Shown here piece after piece: positions 7,792 to 17,661 of a DNA stretch of 64,000 bases; position 1 is the stretch's first letter; every line of letters begins with the position of its first letter. The DNA is from Nitrospira sp. (lineage in GTDB: Bacteria > Nitrospirota > Nitrospiria > Nitrospirales > Nitrospiraceae), in contig JAVYIN010000005.1 of NCBI GenBank assembly GCA_035968315.1, positions 372,001 through 436,000 of the forward strand, given 5' to 3'. The notes beneath the pieces were generated by a model. That model had not been told where the DNA came from. It ran no database searches and saw only the letters and a list, made by a program, of their open reading frames with translations. The translations under genes and the position numbers were made by a program.

Positions 7792-9564
7792 ATGGATTTT
7801 TCGGCGATCCCCACAATCACTGCTCCCGCTCCCGTGACCCCCGGTGCGGGAACGCCGGCCCGTCAGGGATCCGGGGAGAAGTTTGTGGCCTCGGGCCTAC
7901 CAGAGAAACCCTTTTCATCCGTTCTCCGTTCTGTTTCAGGCCGTCAGCGTGAGATGCGGCACGAGCGATCAGAGGAGCCAGCGCGCAACCAGCCGAACCA
8001 GGATTCAGATTCTTCTCCAAGAACCACATCCTCGGATGACCGCCATGCGGAATCGAAGCCATCTGTGAAACCACGTCAGATGCGCGAGTCTGAGCCGTCC
8101 TCAAAGTCGGAAGAATCCGTCACGCAGGAGCAGACTGAGACGCAGGATCAGGCCAGCGCCTCTGACCAACCTGAGGCACCGGATCATTCAACGAAGCCGG
8201 ATCAGGCGGTTGAGTCGAAACAGGCCGGCGACTCCGATCAGGCGGGAGAGCAAGAGGTTGCGGCCAAGACCGGCACGGAATCGTCCGGCATGCCAGATGC
8301 GACGATGCAAGCGGTGTTGCTGGCACTGGCCAGTGCGCCAGTTTCAGAGCCGGCTCCAACAGCGGTTCCAGACGTGATGGGGCAGGGGATGGGATCAGGC
8401 CAGGAGGATGCCCATTCGATACCGCTGGAGGGAACCCCCTCTTCACACGCTTCCGTTGTTGGCGCAGCCGTGTCACAAGCGGCTTCTGATGGAGCCAAAC
8501 CGGCGGCATCACATGACGAATCTTCACCTGCCTCTTCGAGCATAGCCGGCATGGCCTCACTGGAAGAACCGGCGCCCGTTCCAGGTATGCAGACGATGTC
8601 TGTGATGGCGTCTGACGAGCCGGTTGCGGCACAAGCGAGCCCTGTCGCCAGGCAGACTCCTGCCAAGGATGCCAAGTCATCAGATGCACAGCCGCTTGTC
8701 TCGGCCGTGCCGGTTGCCGTGCCGCCGACGGGGTCTGTGGCCGTACCCACGGCTGTGCCGCAGGCAGAGGCGCAGCCAGCGAGTCTCGAATCGCTTCAGC
8801 TCCCAGTCCATGAACAGGACGAGGTTCGTCAAACAGGTCAGGCGCGCCCTGAGTCTTTGCCGGAACAGCCGCAACCGAAGAAACTCTCGGCTTCCGATGA
8901 GCCGACGGTGACAGCGGCCGCGTGGCAGTCATTTTCAGAAGAACACCGGACGCAGAATGGCTCTGATCTCTCGGAGCAGGAACGCCGTGATCGTCAGAGC
9001 GAGAATGTGTTCCCGGCAAGTGCCGGGGCGGCGCCTGGCCAGGCACCAGCCCAGGCGAGCTTTGCCGGAGTGGCGGCAGGTGTTGCGGACTCCAGAACGG
9101 TCCTGACCGGCCAGCCGGCTTCCCCTGCTCATCAGGCGTCCCAGCCGGCCATGTCCCAGTCGGTGCAGGCGACCGATTGGATGCCGGCAGAGGGCCCGAA
9201 CCATACCCGATCGGTGGTCCTGGAAGTGGCCCAAGCCGATTTGGGCCGGGTGAATATTCGGGTGGCGATGAATCAAGACACGGTTCATGCCTACTTCACA
9301 TCAGACCGTGCCGAGGTCGGCCAGTTTTTGGCCAACGGTCAGGAGAAGCTGCAAGCCGCGCTTCAGAATGCTGGATTGGACATGGGGCAATTTCGAGTCG
9401 ATATCGACCGGCAGAGCGCGGGCCGTTCGTTCCAGCAACAGACCCCGCAGGGACAGAACCAGTGGGATGGGGCCTATCGACAGGGCGGCTCTCAAGGACA
9501 GGGTTCTGACGCCGCTCTTGCAAGCACACATCATCGGCCGGGGATCTTGAATCTCGTGGCGTAG
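7792..9564 (+). CDS. fliK: FliK, hook-length control protein
   Basis: 590 residues from ATG 7792, chosen because AAAGGAGA lies at 7782-7789. The first roughly 460 residues are low-complexity and rich in Ser, Gln, Pro, Ala and Glu, as in other FliK rulers. The conserved C-terminal hook-length domain (about 465-560) contains [38 protein letters not shown] and a Gln-rich end. FliK is secreted, measures the hook and switches FlhB substrate specificity. It leads fliK-flgD-flgE, the expected hook operon. It is longer than enterobacterial FliK. Confidence 0.93.
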   Translation: MDFSAIPTITAPAPVTPGAGTPARQGSGEKFVASGLPEKPFSSVLRSVSGRQREMRHERSEEPARNQPNQDSDSSPRTTSSDDRHAESKPSVKPRQMRESEPSSKSEESVTQEQTETQDQASASDQPEAPDHSTKPDQAVESKQAGDSDQAGEQEVAAKTGTESSGMPDATMQAVLLALASAPVSEPAPTAVPDVMGQGMGSGQEDAHSIPLEGTPSSHASVVGAAVSQAASDGAKPAASHDESSPASSSIAGMASLEEPAPVPGMQTMSVMASDEPVAAQASPVARQTPAKDAKSSDAQPLVSAVPVAVPPTGSVAVPTAVPQAEAQPASLESLQLPVHEQDEVRQTGQARPESLPEQPQPKKLSASDEPTVTAAAWQSFSEEHRTQNGSDLSEQERRDRQSENVFPASAGAAPGQAPAQASFAGVAAGVADSRTVLTGQPASPAHQASQPAMSQSVQATDWMPAEGPNHTRSVVLEVAQADLGRVNIRVAMNQDTVHAYFTSDRAEVGQFLANGQEKLQAALQNAGLDMGQFRVDIDRQSAGRSFQQQTPQGQNQWDGAYRQGGSQGQGSDAALASTHHRPGILNLVA

Positions 9565-9583
9565 CAGAAAGAGGACTATCACC

Positions 9584-10252
9584 ATGGCAACCGTTACATC
9601 ACCAACCGTCCAAACGACAGCCGCAGGTGCTACTCCGAAGCTCGCCGATATTACCGGCGCCAATCAAATGGGGAAAGATGATTTCCTCAAGTTGCTGGTG
9701 ACGCAGTTGAAGAATCAGGATCCGCTGAAGCCGATGGACAATACTGAATTTGTCACGCAGCTGGCCCAATTCAGCCAATTGGATCAGAGCACGCAGCAGG
9801 TGAAGCTGCTCGAGCAGAGCATCACGAATCAAAATGATGCCATGCAGTATGCGTTGCTGCCGATGATCGGCCGTCAGGTGCAAGTTGAAGGCGCATTGAT
9901 TCAGCTTGGGACCGGACCAGCGCCGATGACCTATGCGCTGGATCGCGATGCGGCCTCTGTCCGCGCGGCAATTCTGGATCAGAACAATAAGGTGATTCGG
10001 ACCCTCGACCTCGGGACGCAAGGGGCCGGAAAGCAACAAGCGCAGTGGGACGGACGTAATCAAAGTGGGGCACTGATGCAACCGGGAGTCTATCAGTATC
10101 AGATTGTTGCAAAAGATACTAAAGGCGCGGCGGTACAGGTGGCCACCGCATCGACTCTCACAGTAACGGGGATTCGGAGCACCAATGGCCAGACGCAATT
10201 GGTGGCAGGCGACCAGGTGATCGATCGCAAGGCTATTGTGGAGCTTCAGTAA
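9584..10252 (+). CDS. flgD: FlgD, hook cap / assembly scaffold
   Basis: 222 residues. The N-terminal signature [20 protein letters not shown] (residues 28-47) followed by [16 protein letters not shown] is diagnostic of FlgD. A Tudor-like/FlgD-Ig C-terminal part has [20 protein letters not shown]. The protein caps the growing hook and guides FlgE polymerisation outside the cell, then is lost. It is 19 bases after fliK and precedes flgE. Confidence 0.97.
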   Translation: MATVTSPTVQTTAAGATPKLADITGANQMGKDDFLKLLVTQLKNQDPLKPMDNTEFVTQLAQFSQLDQSTQQVKLLEQSITNQNDAMQYALLPMIGRQVQVEGALIQLGTGPAPMTYALDRDAASVRAAILDQNNKVIRTLDLGTQGAGKQQAQWDGRNQSGALMQPGVYQYQIVAKDTKGAAVQVATASTLTVTGIRSTNGQTQLVAGDQVIDRKAIVELQ

Positions 10253-10297
10253 CATACGAGCGAGTAAGCAGACACACACAGAAGGAGGGTTGTATCC

Positions 10298-12034
10298 ATG
10301 GGTATCTTATCGTCTCTCTTTGCCGGCGTCAGCGGCTTGAATGCCAACGGGACGGCCTTGTCGGTCATCGGGAACAATATCGCGAACCTCAGTACGGTGG
10401 GGTTCAAGGGGAGCCGCGCCACTTTTGCAGACCTGATCAGCTCCTCGATCTCGGGCGGATCAGGAGCCGTCCAGACCGGTATCGGCGTGGCGCTGACCTC
10501 TGTGCAAGGCGATTTCACCCAAGGATCTTTGGCGACATCCTCAAATACGTTGGATCTGGCCATCGACGGCAACGGATTTTTCATCATGCACGACTCTCAA
10601 AACGCGACATTCTATGGTCGAAACGGACTCTTTCGGTTGAATAAAGACAGTGTCGTCGTGGATCCGACAGGATTCAAGCTGCAAGGGTACTTAGCAGATA
10701 CGGCCGGCACGATTACCGGTAATATCGGGGATATCGCGTTGCCGACGACGACGGCGGCGCCGAATGCGACGGCGGCTGCGTTTGTCGCGGCTAACTTGAA
10801 TTCCGGGACCGCGGTGACGGGGGTGGAAGCCAGTCTGGTGGGGAGCGCGGCCTCTGTGACAACGACGGCAGCGGGAAACAACTCGTTCACCATCAACTTG
10901 AATGGAGATGGTGCGCGAACTATTACCGTGGCGAACGGATTGACTGGGTCAGCCTTGGCCAGTGCGATTCAAAATGCCGTGCGGGGATTAACGGCCACAA
11001 ATCCCTATCTCCAGGCCGCCTATGATGGATTTCAAGCCACGGTGAGTCCGAGCAATATCTTTACCTTCCGATCGGGTATTTCCGGCACGACCAACGATGT
11101 GACCACCAATACGAGTACGGTAGTCGCGGCAGCCAATGGGGCGGATACTTTGTTTGCCAATCTCAATATGGCGGCAGCCACGTCAACGACGGGTACGGAT
11201 TTCAGTATTGCTGATCCAGTCGGCACCTCGAATTTTTCGACGTCCATGACCATCTATGACAGTTTAGGCAACGATCATTTGCTGACGACCTATTTTACGA
11301 AGGTGGGGTCCAATACGTGGAATTATAATGTTGTGGCAACGACGGCCGACGTGAATACGGCCAATTATAATTCAGCCAATATAGATTCGACGTTGGGCAT
11401 TGTGCGAATCGGCGCCGGGACGCTGACTTTCGGGACGGACGGGACCTTGCAGAGAGAAAGCCCGATGATGCGATTCGATACGGGAACGGCGGCTGGGGCG
11501 CTTGGATCGACGCCAGGTCAGCTTCAAGTTGACTTTAACGGCGCGACACCGGATCAGCTCATTACCTACAATTTTGGGTCCAGCGTGATCACGGATGGCG
11601 GGAGCGGTCTGGATGGCACCACCCAGTTTGGTTCGACGTCCTCGCTGGTGCAGCAAACACAAGATGGCTATGCGGCGGGATCGCTCCAGGCCTTTAGTGT
11701 GGATGCAAATGGCGTCATCAGCGGGCGGTTTTCCAACGGACAGTTGCGGGCCCTCGCGCAAGTCGTCCTGGCCCGTTTCCCTGACCCGATCGGTTTGACC
11801 AGAACGGGCAAAAATACCTTTGCCGAATCGGGGAATTCCGGTCAGCCGGTCACCGGTGCGCCGGATAGTGCCGGATTGGGCCGGGTGCTCTCGAACTCCT
11901 TGGAATTGTCCAATGTGGACCTGGGCCAAAGTTTCATCGATATGATTGCCGCGCAGCGCGGATTCCAGGCCAATTCCCGTGTCATCACGACATCGGATGA
12001 GATTTTGCAAGAATTGGTGAATCTGAAGCGGTAA
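10298..12034 (+). CDS. flgE: FlgE, flagellar hook protein
   Basis: 578 residues, longer than the roughly 400 of enterobacterial FlgE. The N-terminus MGILSSLFAGVSGLNANGTA with GNNIANLSTVGFKGSRATF and the C-terminus FIDMIAAQRGFQANSRVITT are the conserved D0/D1 segments. The extra length is a Thr/Ala-rich central insertion (about 150-290) with a flagellin-IN-like section. GAAGGAGGG at 10281-10289 is a strong ribosome site. It ends the fliK-flgD-flgE unit, just before a stable hairpin. Confidence 0.96.
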   Translation: MGILSSLFAGVSGLNANGTALSVIGNNIANLSTVGFKGSRATFADLISSSISGGSGAVQTGIGVALTSVQGDFTQGSLATSSNTLDLAIDGNGFFIMHDSQNATFYGRNGLFRLNKDSVVVDPTGFKLQGYLADTAGTITGNIGDIALPTTTAAPNATAAAFVAANLNSGTAVTGVEASLVGSAASVTTTAAGNNSFTINLNGDGARTITVANGLTGSALASAIQNAVRGLTATNPYLQAAYDGFQATVSPSNIFTFRSGISGTTNDVTTNTSTVVAAANGADTLFANLNMAAATSTTGTDFSIADPVGTSNFSTSMTIYDSLGNDHLLTTYFTKVGSNTWNYNVVATTADVNTANYNSANIDSTLGIVRIGAGTLTFGTDGTLQRESPMMRFDTGTAAGALGSTPGQLQVDFNGATPDQLITYNFGSSVITDGGSGLDGTTQFGSTSSLVQQTQDGYAAGSLQAFSVDANGVISGRFSNGQLRALAQVVLARFPDPIGLTRTGKNTFAESGNSGQPVTGAPDSAGLGRVLSNSLELSNVDLGQSFIDMIAAQRGFQANSRVITTSDEILQELVNLKR

Positions 12035-12049
12035 CGATTTCGCGGTTAT

Positions 12050-12082
12050 CCTGGGCGGTCACGTCTGACGTGACCGCCCAGG
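12050..12082 (+). terminator. Stable hairpin after flgE
   Basis: A perfect 15-bp stem, CCTGGGCGGTCACGT (12050-12064) with its inverse at 12068-12082 and a 3-base CTG loop, begins 15 bases after the flgE stop. No T-run follows, so it could be an imperfect terminator or an mRNA 3' stabiliser. Confidence 0.65.
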
Positions 12083-12291
12083 CCATGCCAGCCTGATTTC
12101 CAGGCCGGCCAGATTCTCCTCCTTATCCGACCACTGCTCCTATCCAGATCTCCGTCAGAATTCTGACGCTGTCAAGCACACGGCTGCCCATGGGCTCCTC
12201 TTAGTGGGGAGGGCGCCACAGTATCTAGAAAAGGCCTGTATCTGGCGTAGGAATTCGCATGCCTGCAGCGGCGTCCTTTCCCGTGTTCAAT
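12083..12291. other. Spacer between the flgE hairpin and the fliL promoter
   Basis: Part of the gene-free stretch 12035-12348. No supported coding sequence, RNA or repeat was found. Its position upstream of a sigma-54 type promoter would suit activator-binding sites, but none could be named. Confidence 0.4.
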
Positions 12292-12307
12292 TGGCATATG
12301 CATTGCA
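12292..12307 (+). promoter_or_regulatory. Sigma-54 type promoter for the fliL operon
   Basis: TGGCATATGCATTGCA has the GG of -24 and GC of -12 at the correct 12-base phase and matches TGGCA-N6-TTGCA fully. It lies 57 bases before the fliL ATG and would drive fliL through fliA. Confidence 0.82.
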
Positions 12308-12348
12308 CAAGTCCCACTAACTGATCGTTCATGCGTGAGGAGGGTCCT

Positions 12349-12894
12349 ATGGCAGAAGCAGCGATAGATGAAAAATCCCCTATTTCGGCAGCCCCTCCGG
12401 CTTTTCCGATCAAGCTCTTGATCATTATTGTGGCGGCCGCGCTGGTTGTTGGGGTCGGTGGGGCATTTGTCGTGATTAAGATGATGGGCGGACATAGCGG
12501 AGGCGGGGAGACGGCCAGTGCGCATGCGCCTGAGGCGCCGGCCAAGGCGGAAGGTCATGGCGACACCGCGAAAGGTACCGGTGCCGCATCGCCCGGGGTC
12601 ATCTTCGAGACAGAACCCTTTATCGTCAATCTTGCCGATGCGCCGGATATCCGCTACCTGAAGCTAACGGTGAAGCTGGAGGTCGAAAACGAGTCGGTGT
12701 CGGCCAATCTGTCCGGCCGTATTCCACAATTGAGAGACACGATTCTTGTCCTGCTGTCCAGTAAGGATTCCGCCAGCATCCGCACGCCGCAAGGCAAGTT
12801 TCAGCTGCGGGATGAAATCACCCAGCGGGTCAATGCCTTGCTGCCGAAGCCCGGCGTGAAGACCGTCTACTTTACCGATTTCGTGGTGCAATAG
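12349..12894 (+). CDS. fliL: FliL, basal-body/stator-associated membrane protein
   Basis: 181 residues from ATG 12349, preferred over ATG 12331 because GAGGAGGG (12336-12343) fits it. There is a single transmembrane helix (about 22-44), a Gly/His/Ala-rich linker and a C-terminal periplasmic domain with FETEPFIVNLAD, RYLKLTVKLEVE and RDTILVLLSSK. FliL surrounds the stator units and supports torque. It is the first gene of a fliL-M-N-O-P-Q-R-flhB-flhA unit. Confidence 0.95.
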   Translation: MAEAAIDEKSPISAAPPAFPIKLLIIIVAAALVVGVGGAFVVIKMMGGHSGGGETASAHAPEAPAKAEGHGDTAKGTGAASPGVIFETEPFIVNLADAPDIRYLKLTVKLEVENESVSANLSGRIPQLRDTILVLLSSKDSASIRTPQGKFQLRDEITQRVNALLPKPGVKTVYFTDFVVQ

Positions 12895-12903
12895 CGGCGT
12901 TGT

Positions 12904-13887
12904 ATGGAAAAGATCCTTTCCCAAGATGAAATCGATGCGCTGCTGAAAGGCGTCGTCTCCGGAGAAGTCGATACGGACCCGAAGGTTGAAGCGGGTTCAG
13001 ATGGGGCCGGTGACGGGGTCAAGCAGTACGATCTGCAAAATCAAGAGCGGATCATTCGTGGGCGCATGCCGACGTTGGAGATGATCAACGACCGGTTTAT
13101 CCGGCGTCAATCGGCTTCTTGGACCGGGGTGTTGCGGGAACCGATCGATTTTCTCGTCGTGGGCACACAGGTCATCAAATTCGGCGAGTTTCTCAAACGG
13201 GTTCCGATGCCCTCGTCGCTCAATGTGTTTCACATGGCGCCTTTGAGAGGGAACGGCCTCTTCGTCATGGATGCGTTCCTCGTCTATCTGCTGGTGGATT
13301 ACTTCTTCGGCGGAAAGGGCCAGACCCACGTCAAGCCGGAAGGGCGAGATTTTACCGCCGTCCAAGTGCGGATGATCAAGAAGCTCATGCTCCTGGCGTT
13401 GAGCGATCTGGAAAAATCCTGGCAGGCGATCCTCCCCGTCAAAATCGATTACGTCCGTTCGGAGAGCAATCCGCAGTTTGCCATGGTCGTGACGGCGTCG
13501 GAAGTCGTGATTGTGGTGACCTTGCAAGTGATTATCGGTGAGACCACTCGTGATCTGTTTGTCGTCTACCCCTACGCGATGCTCGAGCCGATCAAGGAAA
13601 AACTGTATTCGGGGCTTGTTTCCGATCAGTTGGAGCAGGACGGCGCGTGGAACAACCGGTTCCGCGAGATGATCCATGAGTGTGAATTGCCCATCGCCGT
13701 GCGCTTGGGCACGACGACGGTGACCGTCCAGGATGTGCTGAACTTTTCGCCGGGGGACGTCGTGATGCTGGATCAGCGCCCCGGCGATCCGCTCGAATGC
13801 TTTATCGAAGACTATGTGAAGTTCGAGGGCAGCCCGGGTGTGTTTCGCGGCAATCATGCCTGCCGGGTGACCAAGGTGCTGAATTAA
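12904..13887 (+). CDS. fliM: FliM, C-ring switch protein (CheY-P target)
   Basis: 327 residues. The N-terminal segment LSQDEIDALLKG is the CheY-phosphate binding peptide. The middle CheC-like domain contains MPTLEMINDRFIRR and YFFGGKGQTHVKPEGRDFT. The C-terminal SpoA domain (about 250-325) resembles FliN and includes VRLGTTTVTVQDVLNFSPGD. FliM receives CheY-P and relays it to FliG. It lies 9 bases after fliL and 25 bases before fliN. Confidence 0.97.
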   Translation: MEKILSQDEIDALLKGVVSGEVDTDPKVEAGSDGAGDGVKQYDLQNQERIIRGRMPTLEMINDRFIRRQSASWTGVLREPIDFLVVGTQVIKFGEFLKRVPMPSSLNVFHMAPLRGNGLFVMDAFLVYLLVDYFFGGKGQTHVKPEGRDFTAVQVRMIKKLMLLALSDLEKSWQAILPVKIDYVRSESNPQFAMVVTASEVVIVVTLQVIIGETTRDLFVVYPYAMLEPIKEKLYSGLVSDQLEQDGAWNNRFREMIHECELPIAVRLGTTTVTVQDVLNFSPGDVVMLDQRPGDPLECFIEDYVKFEGSPGVFRGNHACRVTKVLN

Positions 13888-13912
13888 TCTGATCTAGCAG
13901 GGGAGACGACAC

Positions 13913-14275
13913 ATGGCCGACACAGATGGAGCCCAGACGACCAATACGGCAGGTGCCGCCGGTGCCACGCCGGCATCGTTCCCGCCCGTCACCAACACGG
14001 CGACAGCGGAACCGCCGAAGAATATCGATTTCATCCTCGATATTCCGATGAAGGTGACCGTCTATGTCGGATCGACCAAGATGGCCATCCGGGATTTGCT
14101 CCAGCTCGCGCAGGGCTCGGTGATCGAGCTCGACAAGCTGGCGGGCGAGCCGATGGAAGTGATGGTGAACAATAAGCTGGTGGCCAAAGGCGAAGTCGTG
14201 GTCGTGAACGAGAAATTCGGCATCCGCCTGACCGACGTGGTGAGTGCCGCTGAACGTGTGAAACAGCTTGCCTAA
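13913..14275 (+). CDS. fliN: FliN, C-ring switch protein
   Basis: 120 residues. A disordered Thr/Ala-rich N-terminus is followed by the SpoA domain from about residue 42: DFILDIPMKVTVYVGSTKM, IRDLLQLAQGSVIELDKLAG, and a closing VVVNEKFGIRLTDVVSAAER. FliN forms the base of the C-ring and docks FliH. This matters here because the local FliH carries a receiver domain. GGGGAG at 13900-13905 precedes the ATG. Confidence 0.97.
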   Translation: MADTDGAQTTNTAGAAGATPASFPPVTNTATAEPPKNIDFILDIPMKVTVYVGSTKMAIRDLLQLAQGSVIELDKLAGEPMEVMVNNKLVAKGEVVVVNEKFGIRLTDVVSAAERVKQLA

Positions 14276-14298
14276 GCCGAGACAAGGAGCGCGCACCG

Positions 14299-14706
14299 GT
14301 GATCGATCTATGGGACAGTCTGGCCAGAACCGTCTCCGCCCTCGCCGTCGTCCTGCTCCTGATGGGGCTGGTGGCCTGGGGGGCGCGCCGCATGGTGGGT
14401 GCCAGGGGCGGGGTGCCGGGCGCCACGCCGCTCGTGCAGGTCGTGGCCAATACCTATCTGGCGCCAAGGAAGTCGATCGCGCTGGTGTCGGTTGCCGGAG
14501 AATACCTGATTGTCGGCATGACGGCCACCGACCTCGTCCCGCTGGGGCGCATTGACGATCAGCAGAAGGTGCAGACCTTTCTGGACGAGTCCGCCCGAAG
14601 CGGTTCCGTGTCACTTGTGGCTCCTTCCGCAACGGGCCCCGCCGCCTGGTTGCAACAGCTTTCCGACAGCCTCCGGCAGACAAAGAAAGGCGGCCATGAC
14701 GACTAA
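14299..14706 (+). CDS. fliO: FliO, export-gate assembly protein
   Basis: 135 residues from GTG 14299 with AAGGAG at 14284-14289. One transmembrane helix lies near the N-terminus (about 10-28). The cytoplasmic part has the FliO pattern VVANTYLAPRKSIALVSVAG followed by YLIVGMTATDLVPLGRI. FliO helps assemble the FliP-FliR core. Its stop overlaps the start of fliP by 11 bases. Confidence 0.9.
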   Translation: MIDLWDSLARTVSALAVVLLLMGLVAWGARRMVGARGGVPGATPLVQVVANTYLAPRKSIALVSVAGEYLIVGMTATDLVPLGRIDDQQKVQTFLDESARSGSVSLVAPSATGPAAWLQQLSDSLRQTKKGGHDD

Positions 14707-15490
14707 CCGCATGCCGGACGCGTGGCGCCTTGACTGGCGGAGCTGTCTTCGCATGATCGGGCTCCTCCTTTCCCTCGGTCTATTGATTGCGGCGCTGGCT
14801 CCGGAGCCGGCTTTGGCGGCAGGGCCGTCGGTCAGCATCGATTTGGGAACCGACTCGCCCAAGCAGACGGCCGTCGTCATTCAAATCCTCATTCTCCTGA
14901 CCGTCCTTTCCCTGGCGCCGGCCTTCTTCATCATGGTGACGTCCTTTACCCGCATCGTCATTGTGCTCTCTTTTCTGCGGCAAGCGCTGGGCACCCAGGC
15001 CGTTCCGCCGAACCAGGTGTTGCTGGCGCTCGCCCTCTTTCTCACGATGTTCATCATGGCGCCGGTCGGGGAGCGGGTGTATGCCGATGCCTTGCAGCCG
15101 CTCCTCGCGGAGCAAATCTCCTATGAAGACGCCTGGAAGAAGGGCATGGAGCCGGTGCGCGGATTTATGCTGCGGCAATTGCGCGACAAGGATTTGGAGC
15201 TGTTCATCAATTTAAGCAAGATCCCGAAGCCGGAGTCGGTGGAGCAGGTGCCCACGCATGTCGTCATTCCGGCGTTTATTCTGAGCGAGCTGCGCATCTC
15301 CTTTCAAATCGGCTTCCTGATCTACATTCCGTTCCTGATCGTGGACATGGTCGTCGCCAGCATTCTGATGTCGATGGGCATGATGCTGCTGCCGCCGGTG
15401 GTCATTTCTCTTCCGTTCAAATTGATTCTCTTTGTGCTGGCCGACGGCTGGTATTTAGTGGTGGGTTCGATGGTAAGGAGCTTCCAGTAA
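14696..15490 (+). CDS. fliP: FliP, export-gate core protein
   Basis: 264 residues from ATG 14696. A cleavable-looking signal peptide (residues about 17-42, ending ALA-like) is followed by four membrane helices. Family marks are MVTSFTRIVIVLSFLRQALG, PPNQVLLALALFLTMFIM, VIPAFILSELRISFQIGF and MGMMLLPPVVISLPFK. FliP forms the pentamer of the FliPQR export gate inside the MS ring. An upstream in-frame start at 14552 would lie within fliO and lacks a ribosome site. Confidence 0.97.
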   Translation: MTTNRMPDAWRLDWRSCLRMIGLLLSLGLLIAALAPEPALAAGPSVSIDLGTDSPKQTAVVIQILILLTVLSLAPAFFIMVTSFTRIVIVLSFLRQALGTQAVPPNQVLLALALFLTMFIMAPVGERVYADALQPLLAEQISYEDAWKKGMEPVRGFMLRQLRDKDLELFINLSKIPKPESVEQVPTHVVIPAFILSELRISFQIGFLIYIPFLIVDMVVASILMSMGMMLLPPVVISLPFKLILFVLADGWYLVVGSMVRSFQ

Positions 15491-15494
15491 TCCT

Positions 15495-15764
15495 ATGACT
15501 CCAGAAATGGTGACCGAATTGGGACGGCAGGCCTTGGAGACGACGCTGCTTGTGTCCGCGCCGATCTTGGGCCTGAGTTTGATCGTCGGCTTGGCGGTCA
15601 GCGCCTTTCAAGCCATGACGCAATTGAATGAGGCGACGCTCAGTTTCGTGCCGAAAATCCTGACGCTTTTCGGCGCCATTCTGGTGTTCATGCCCTGGAT
15701 GCTCGGCGTGCTGACCTCGTTCATGAGCGATTTGCTGATCAGCATTCCGAATTACGCCCATTAA
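15495..15764 (+). CDS. fliQ: FliQ, export-gate protein
   Basis: 89 residues with two transmembrane helices, the standard FliQ size. Visible motifs are LETTLLVSAPILGLSLIVGL, SAFQAMTQLNEATLSFVPKI and a terminal helix with LLISIPN. It is 4 bases after fliP and 9 bases before fliR, so the three gate genes are tightly linked. Confidence 0.97.
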   Translation: MTPEMVTELGRQALETTLLVSAPILGLSLIVGLAVSAFQAMTQLNEATLSFVPKILTLFGAILVFMPWMLGVLTSFMSDLLISIPNYAH

Positions 15765-15773
15765 GGCGGGACT

Positions 15774-16565
15774 ATGGGACTCACTCAGACGATTCATATT
15801 CTGCTGCCGGAGTTCCAGTCCTTCCTGGTGCTGGTCTCCCGGATCGGCGGTCTGCTGGCGGCGCTCCCGGTGTTTGGCGGCCGGACGGTTCCGATGAAGG
15901 TCAAACTGGCCTTGATCCTCGTGCTGGGCGTGGTGCTGTCCCCGGTGATTCATGTGCCTCCGGCCATTTCGCCCGATCCGATGTTTCTGGCCGCCGGACT
16001 GGTGAGTGAGCTGCTGATCGGGCTGACGATCGGGTTGGCCGTGCGCCTGTTTTTCGGCTCGCTGGAATTGGTGGGGGAAATCGTGGGGACGCAAATGGGC
16101 TTTGGCGCGGTGCATCTCTTCGATCCGACCACCTCGCAGCAAGCCCCGATGGTGGGGCAGTTCTATACCATGCTGGCGTCGCTGGTCTTTCTGTCGCTCA
16201 ATGCGCACATGCTGATCATTGCCACGATCATTCACAGCTACGAGGCCATTCCGGCGTTCGGCGCAAAGCTGTCCGCGACCGTGGGCGAGGAGATCCTGCT
16301 GCTTTCCCAGCAGATGTTTACCATCGGGTTGAAGCTGGCGGCGCCGGTGCTGATCACCATTCTTTTGATCAATGTGCTGCTGGCCCTGCTCGGGCGGGCG
16401 GTGCCCCAGGTCAATGTCTTTGTCTTGAGCTTTCCCATCACCATTGCGGGCGGGCTGGCGGTGCTGGCGATCGGGATGCCGTTTACCGTCGAGATGCTCG
16501 CGACACAGATCGAGCAGCTTCAGCTGACCATCGAAGCCTTGATGCGGAGCCTCGGCCATGGCTGA
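15774..16565 (+). CDS. fliR: FliR, export-gate protein
   Basis: 263 residues with about six transmembrane helices. Marks include FLVLVSRIGGLLAALPVFGG, SELLIGLTIGLAVRLFF, GEIVGTQMGFGAVHLFDP and GLKLAAPVLITILLINVLLAL. FliR completes the FliP5Q4R1 core, where FlhB docks. Its last 8 bases overlap flhB, a common arrangement that may couple their translation. Confidence 0.97.
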   Translation: MGLTQTIHILLPEFQSFLVLVSRIGGLLAALPVFGGRTVPMKVKLALILVLGVVLSPVIHVPPAISPDPMFLAAGLVSELLIGLTIGLAVRLFFGSLELVGEIVGTQMGFGAVHLFDPTTSQQAPMVGQFYTMLASLVFLSLNAHMLIIATIIHSYEAIPAFGAKLSATVGEEILLLSQQMFTIGLKLAAPVLITILLINVLLALLGRAVPQVNVFVLSFPITIAGGLAVLAIGMPFTVEMLATQIEQLQLTIEALMRSLGHG

Positions 16566-17643
16566 TGACGACAGCAATAAAACAGAGCAGGCGACACCGA
16601 AACGCAAAGAGGAGGCGCGCCGCCAAGGCCAAATCGCGATCAGCCGCGATGTGGGGACGGCCGCCGTGCTGTTGGGCGGCGTGGGGTTTTTGGCGGCGAT
16701 GACGCCCTTCGGTGTCCGGCAGCTCACGGAAGTGACGCGCCAAGGGCTGGCCATGTCGTTTGAACCCGCGGCCCTGCGCTCGCTGACGGTCGATCAGGTG
16801 CACACCATTCTGGTCCAGATGGGCACAACCCTGTTGTCGTTCGTGCTTCCGCTCCTGGGTGTCATTGTCCTGTTGGGTGTCGGGGCGTCTCTGGCGCAGA
16901 CGGGATGGATGTGGCGGCCTAACGCCATCCAGCTCGACTTCTCACGGCTCAGTCCGCTCAAAGGGCTCTCGAAGCTCGCCTCGTTCCGATCGGTCATGGA
17001 ACTGGTCAAGGGGCTGCTCAAGATTGCGATTATCACCGGTGTGGCGATGCTGACCGCCCGCCACGATCTGGTCGTGCTGCCGGCCCTGATTGATTACGAT
17101 CTGGGGACCGCCATGCATATGGCCGGGAAACTGGTGTTCAAGGTCGCGATCGGTGTGACCGGCGCCCTGGCGGCTCTCGCGGGGCTGGATTACCTCTACC
17201 AGCGCTATGAATGGGAACGCAGCCTGCGGATGACGAAACAGGAAATCAAAGAAGAGCATAAGGCGTCGGAAGGCGATCCGCTCATTCGCGGGCGTGTGCG
17301 GGCGGCGCAGCGGGACTTGTCCAAGAAGCGGATGATGGCGGCGGTGAAGACCGCCGATGTGGTGGTCACCAACCCGACGCACTTGGCCGTGGCGATTAAG
17401 TATGACAGTACGAAGATGGCCGCGCCCTTCGTGGTGGCCAAGGGCGCCGGGTTTGTCGCCGAACGGATTCGTGAACTGGCGCGGCACCATGGCGTGCCCG
17501 TGATCGAAAACAAGCCGGTCGCCCGCACCCTGTACAAGCTCGTGGATATCGGCAAGGAAATTCCCGGGAACCTCTATCGCGCCGTGGCCGAAATTCTGGC
17601 CTTTGTCTATCGCGCGAAGGGTGTCTCGCCGGGCCAGCTCTAA
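16558..17643 (+). CDS. flhB: FlhB, export-gate substrate-specificity switch
   Basis: 361 residues with four transmembrane helices and a cytoplasmic C-domain. The autocleavage site NPTH is present at 272-275 (VVVTNPTHLAVAIKYD). The N-terminal EQATPKRKEEARRQGQIA and the linker MTKQEIKEEHKASEGDPLI are family signatures. Cleavage, with FliK, switches export from rod/hook to filament proteins. It overlaps fliR and is followed by flhA after 18 bases. Confidence 0.97.
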   Translation: MADDDSNKTEQATPKRKEEARRQGQIAISRDVGTAAVLLGGVGFLAAMTPFGVRQLTEVTRQGLAMSFEPAALRSLTVDQVHTILVQMGTTLLSFVLPLLGVIVLLGVGASLAQTGWMWRPNAIQLDFSRLSPLKGLSKLASFRSVMELVKGLLKIAIITGVAMLTARHDLVVLPALIDYDLGTAMHMAGKLVFKVAIGVTGALAALAGLDYLYQRYEWERSLRMTKQEIKEEHKASEGDPLIRGRVRAAQRDLSKKRMMAAVKTADVVVTNPTHLAVAIKYDSTKMAAPFVVAKGAGFVAERIRELARHHGVPVIENKPVARTLYKLVDIGKEIPGNLYRAVAEILAFVYRAKGVSPGQL

Positions 17644-17661
17644 GAAAAAGGAATATCGCGT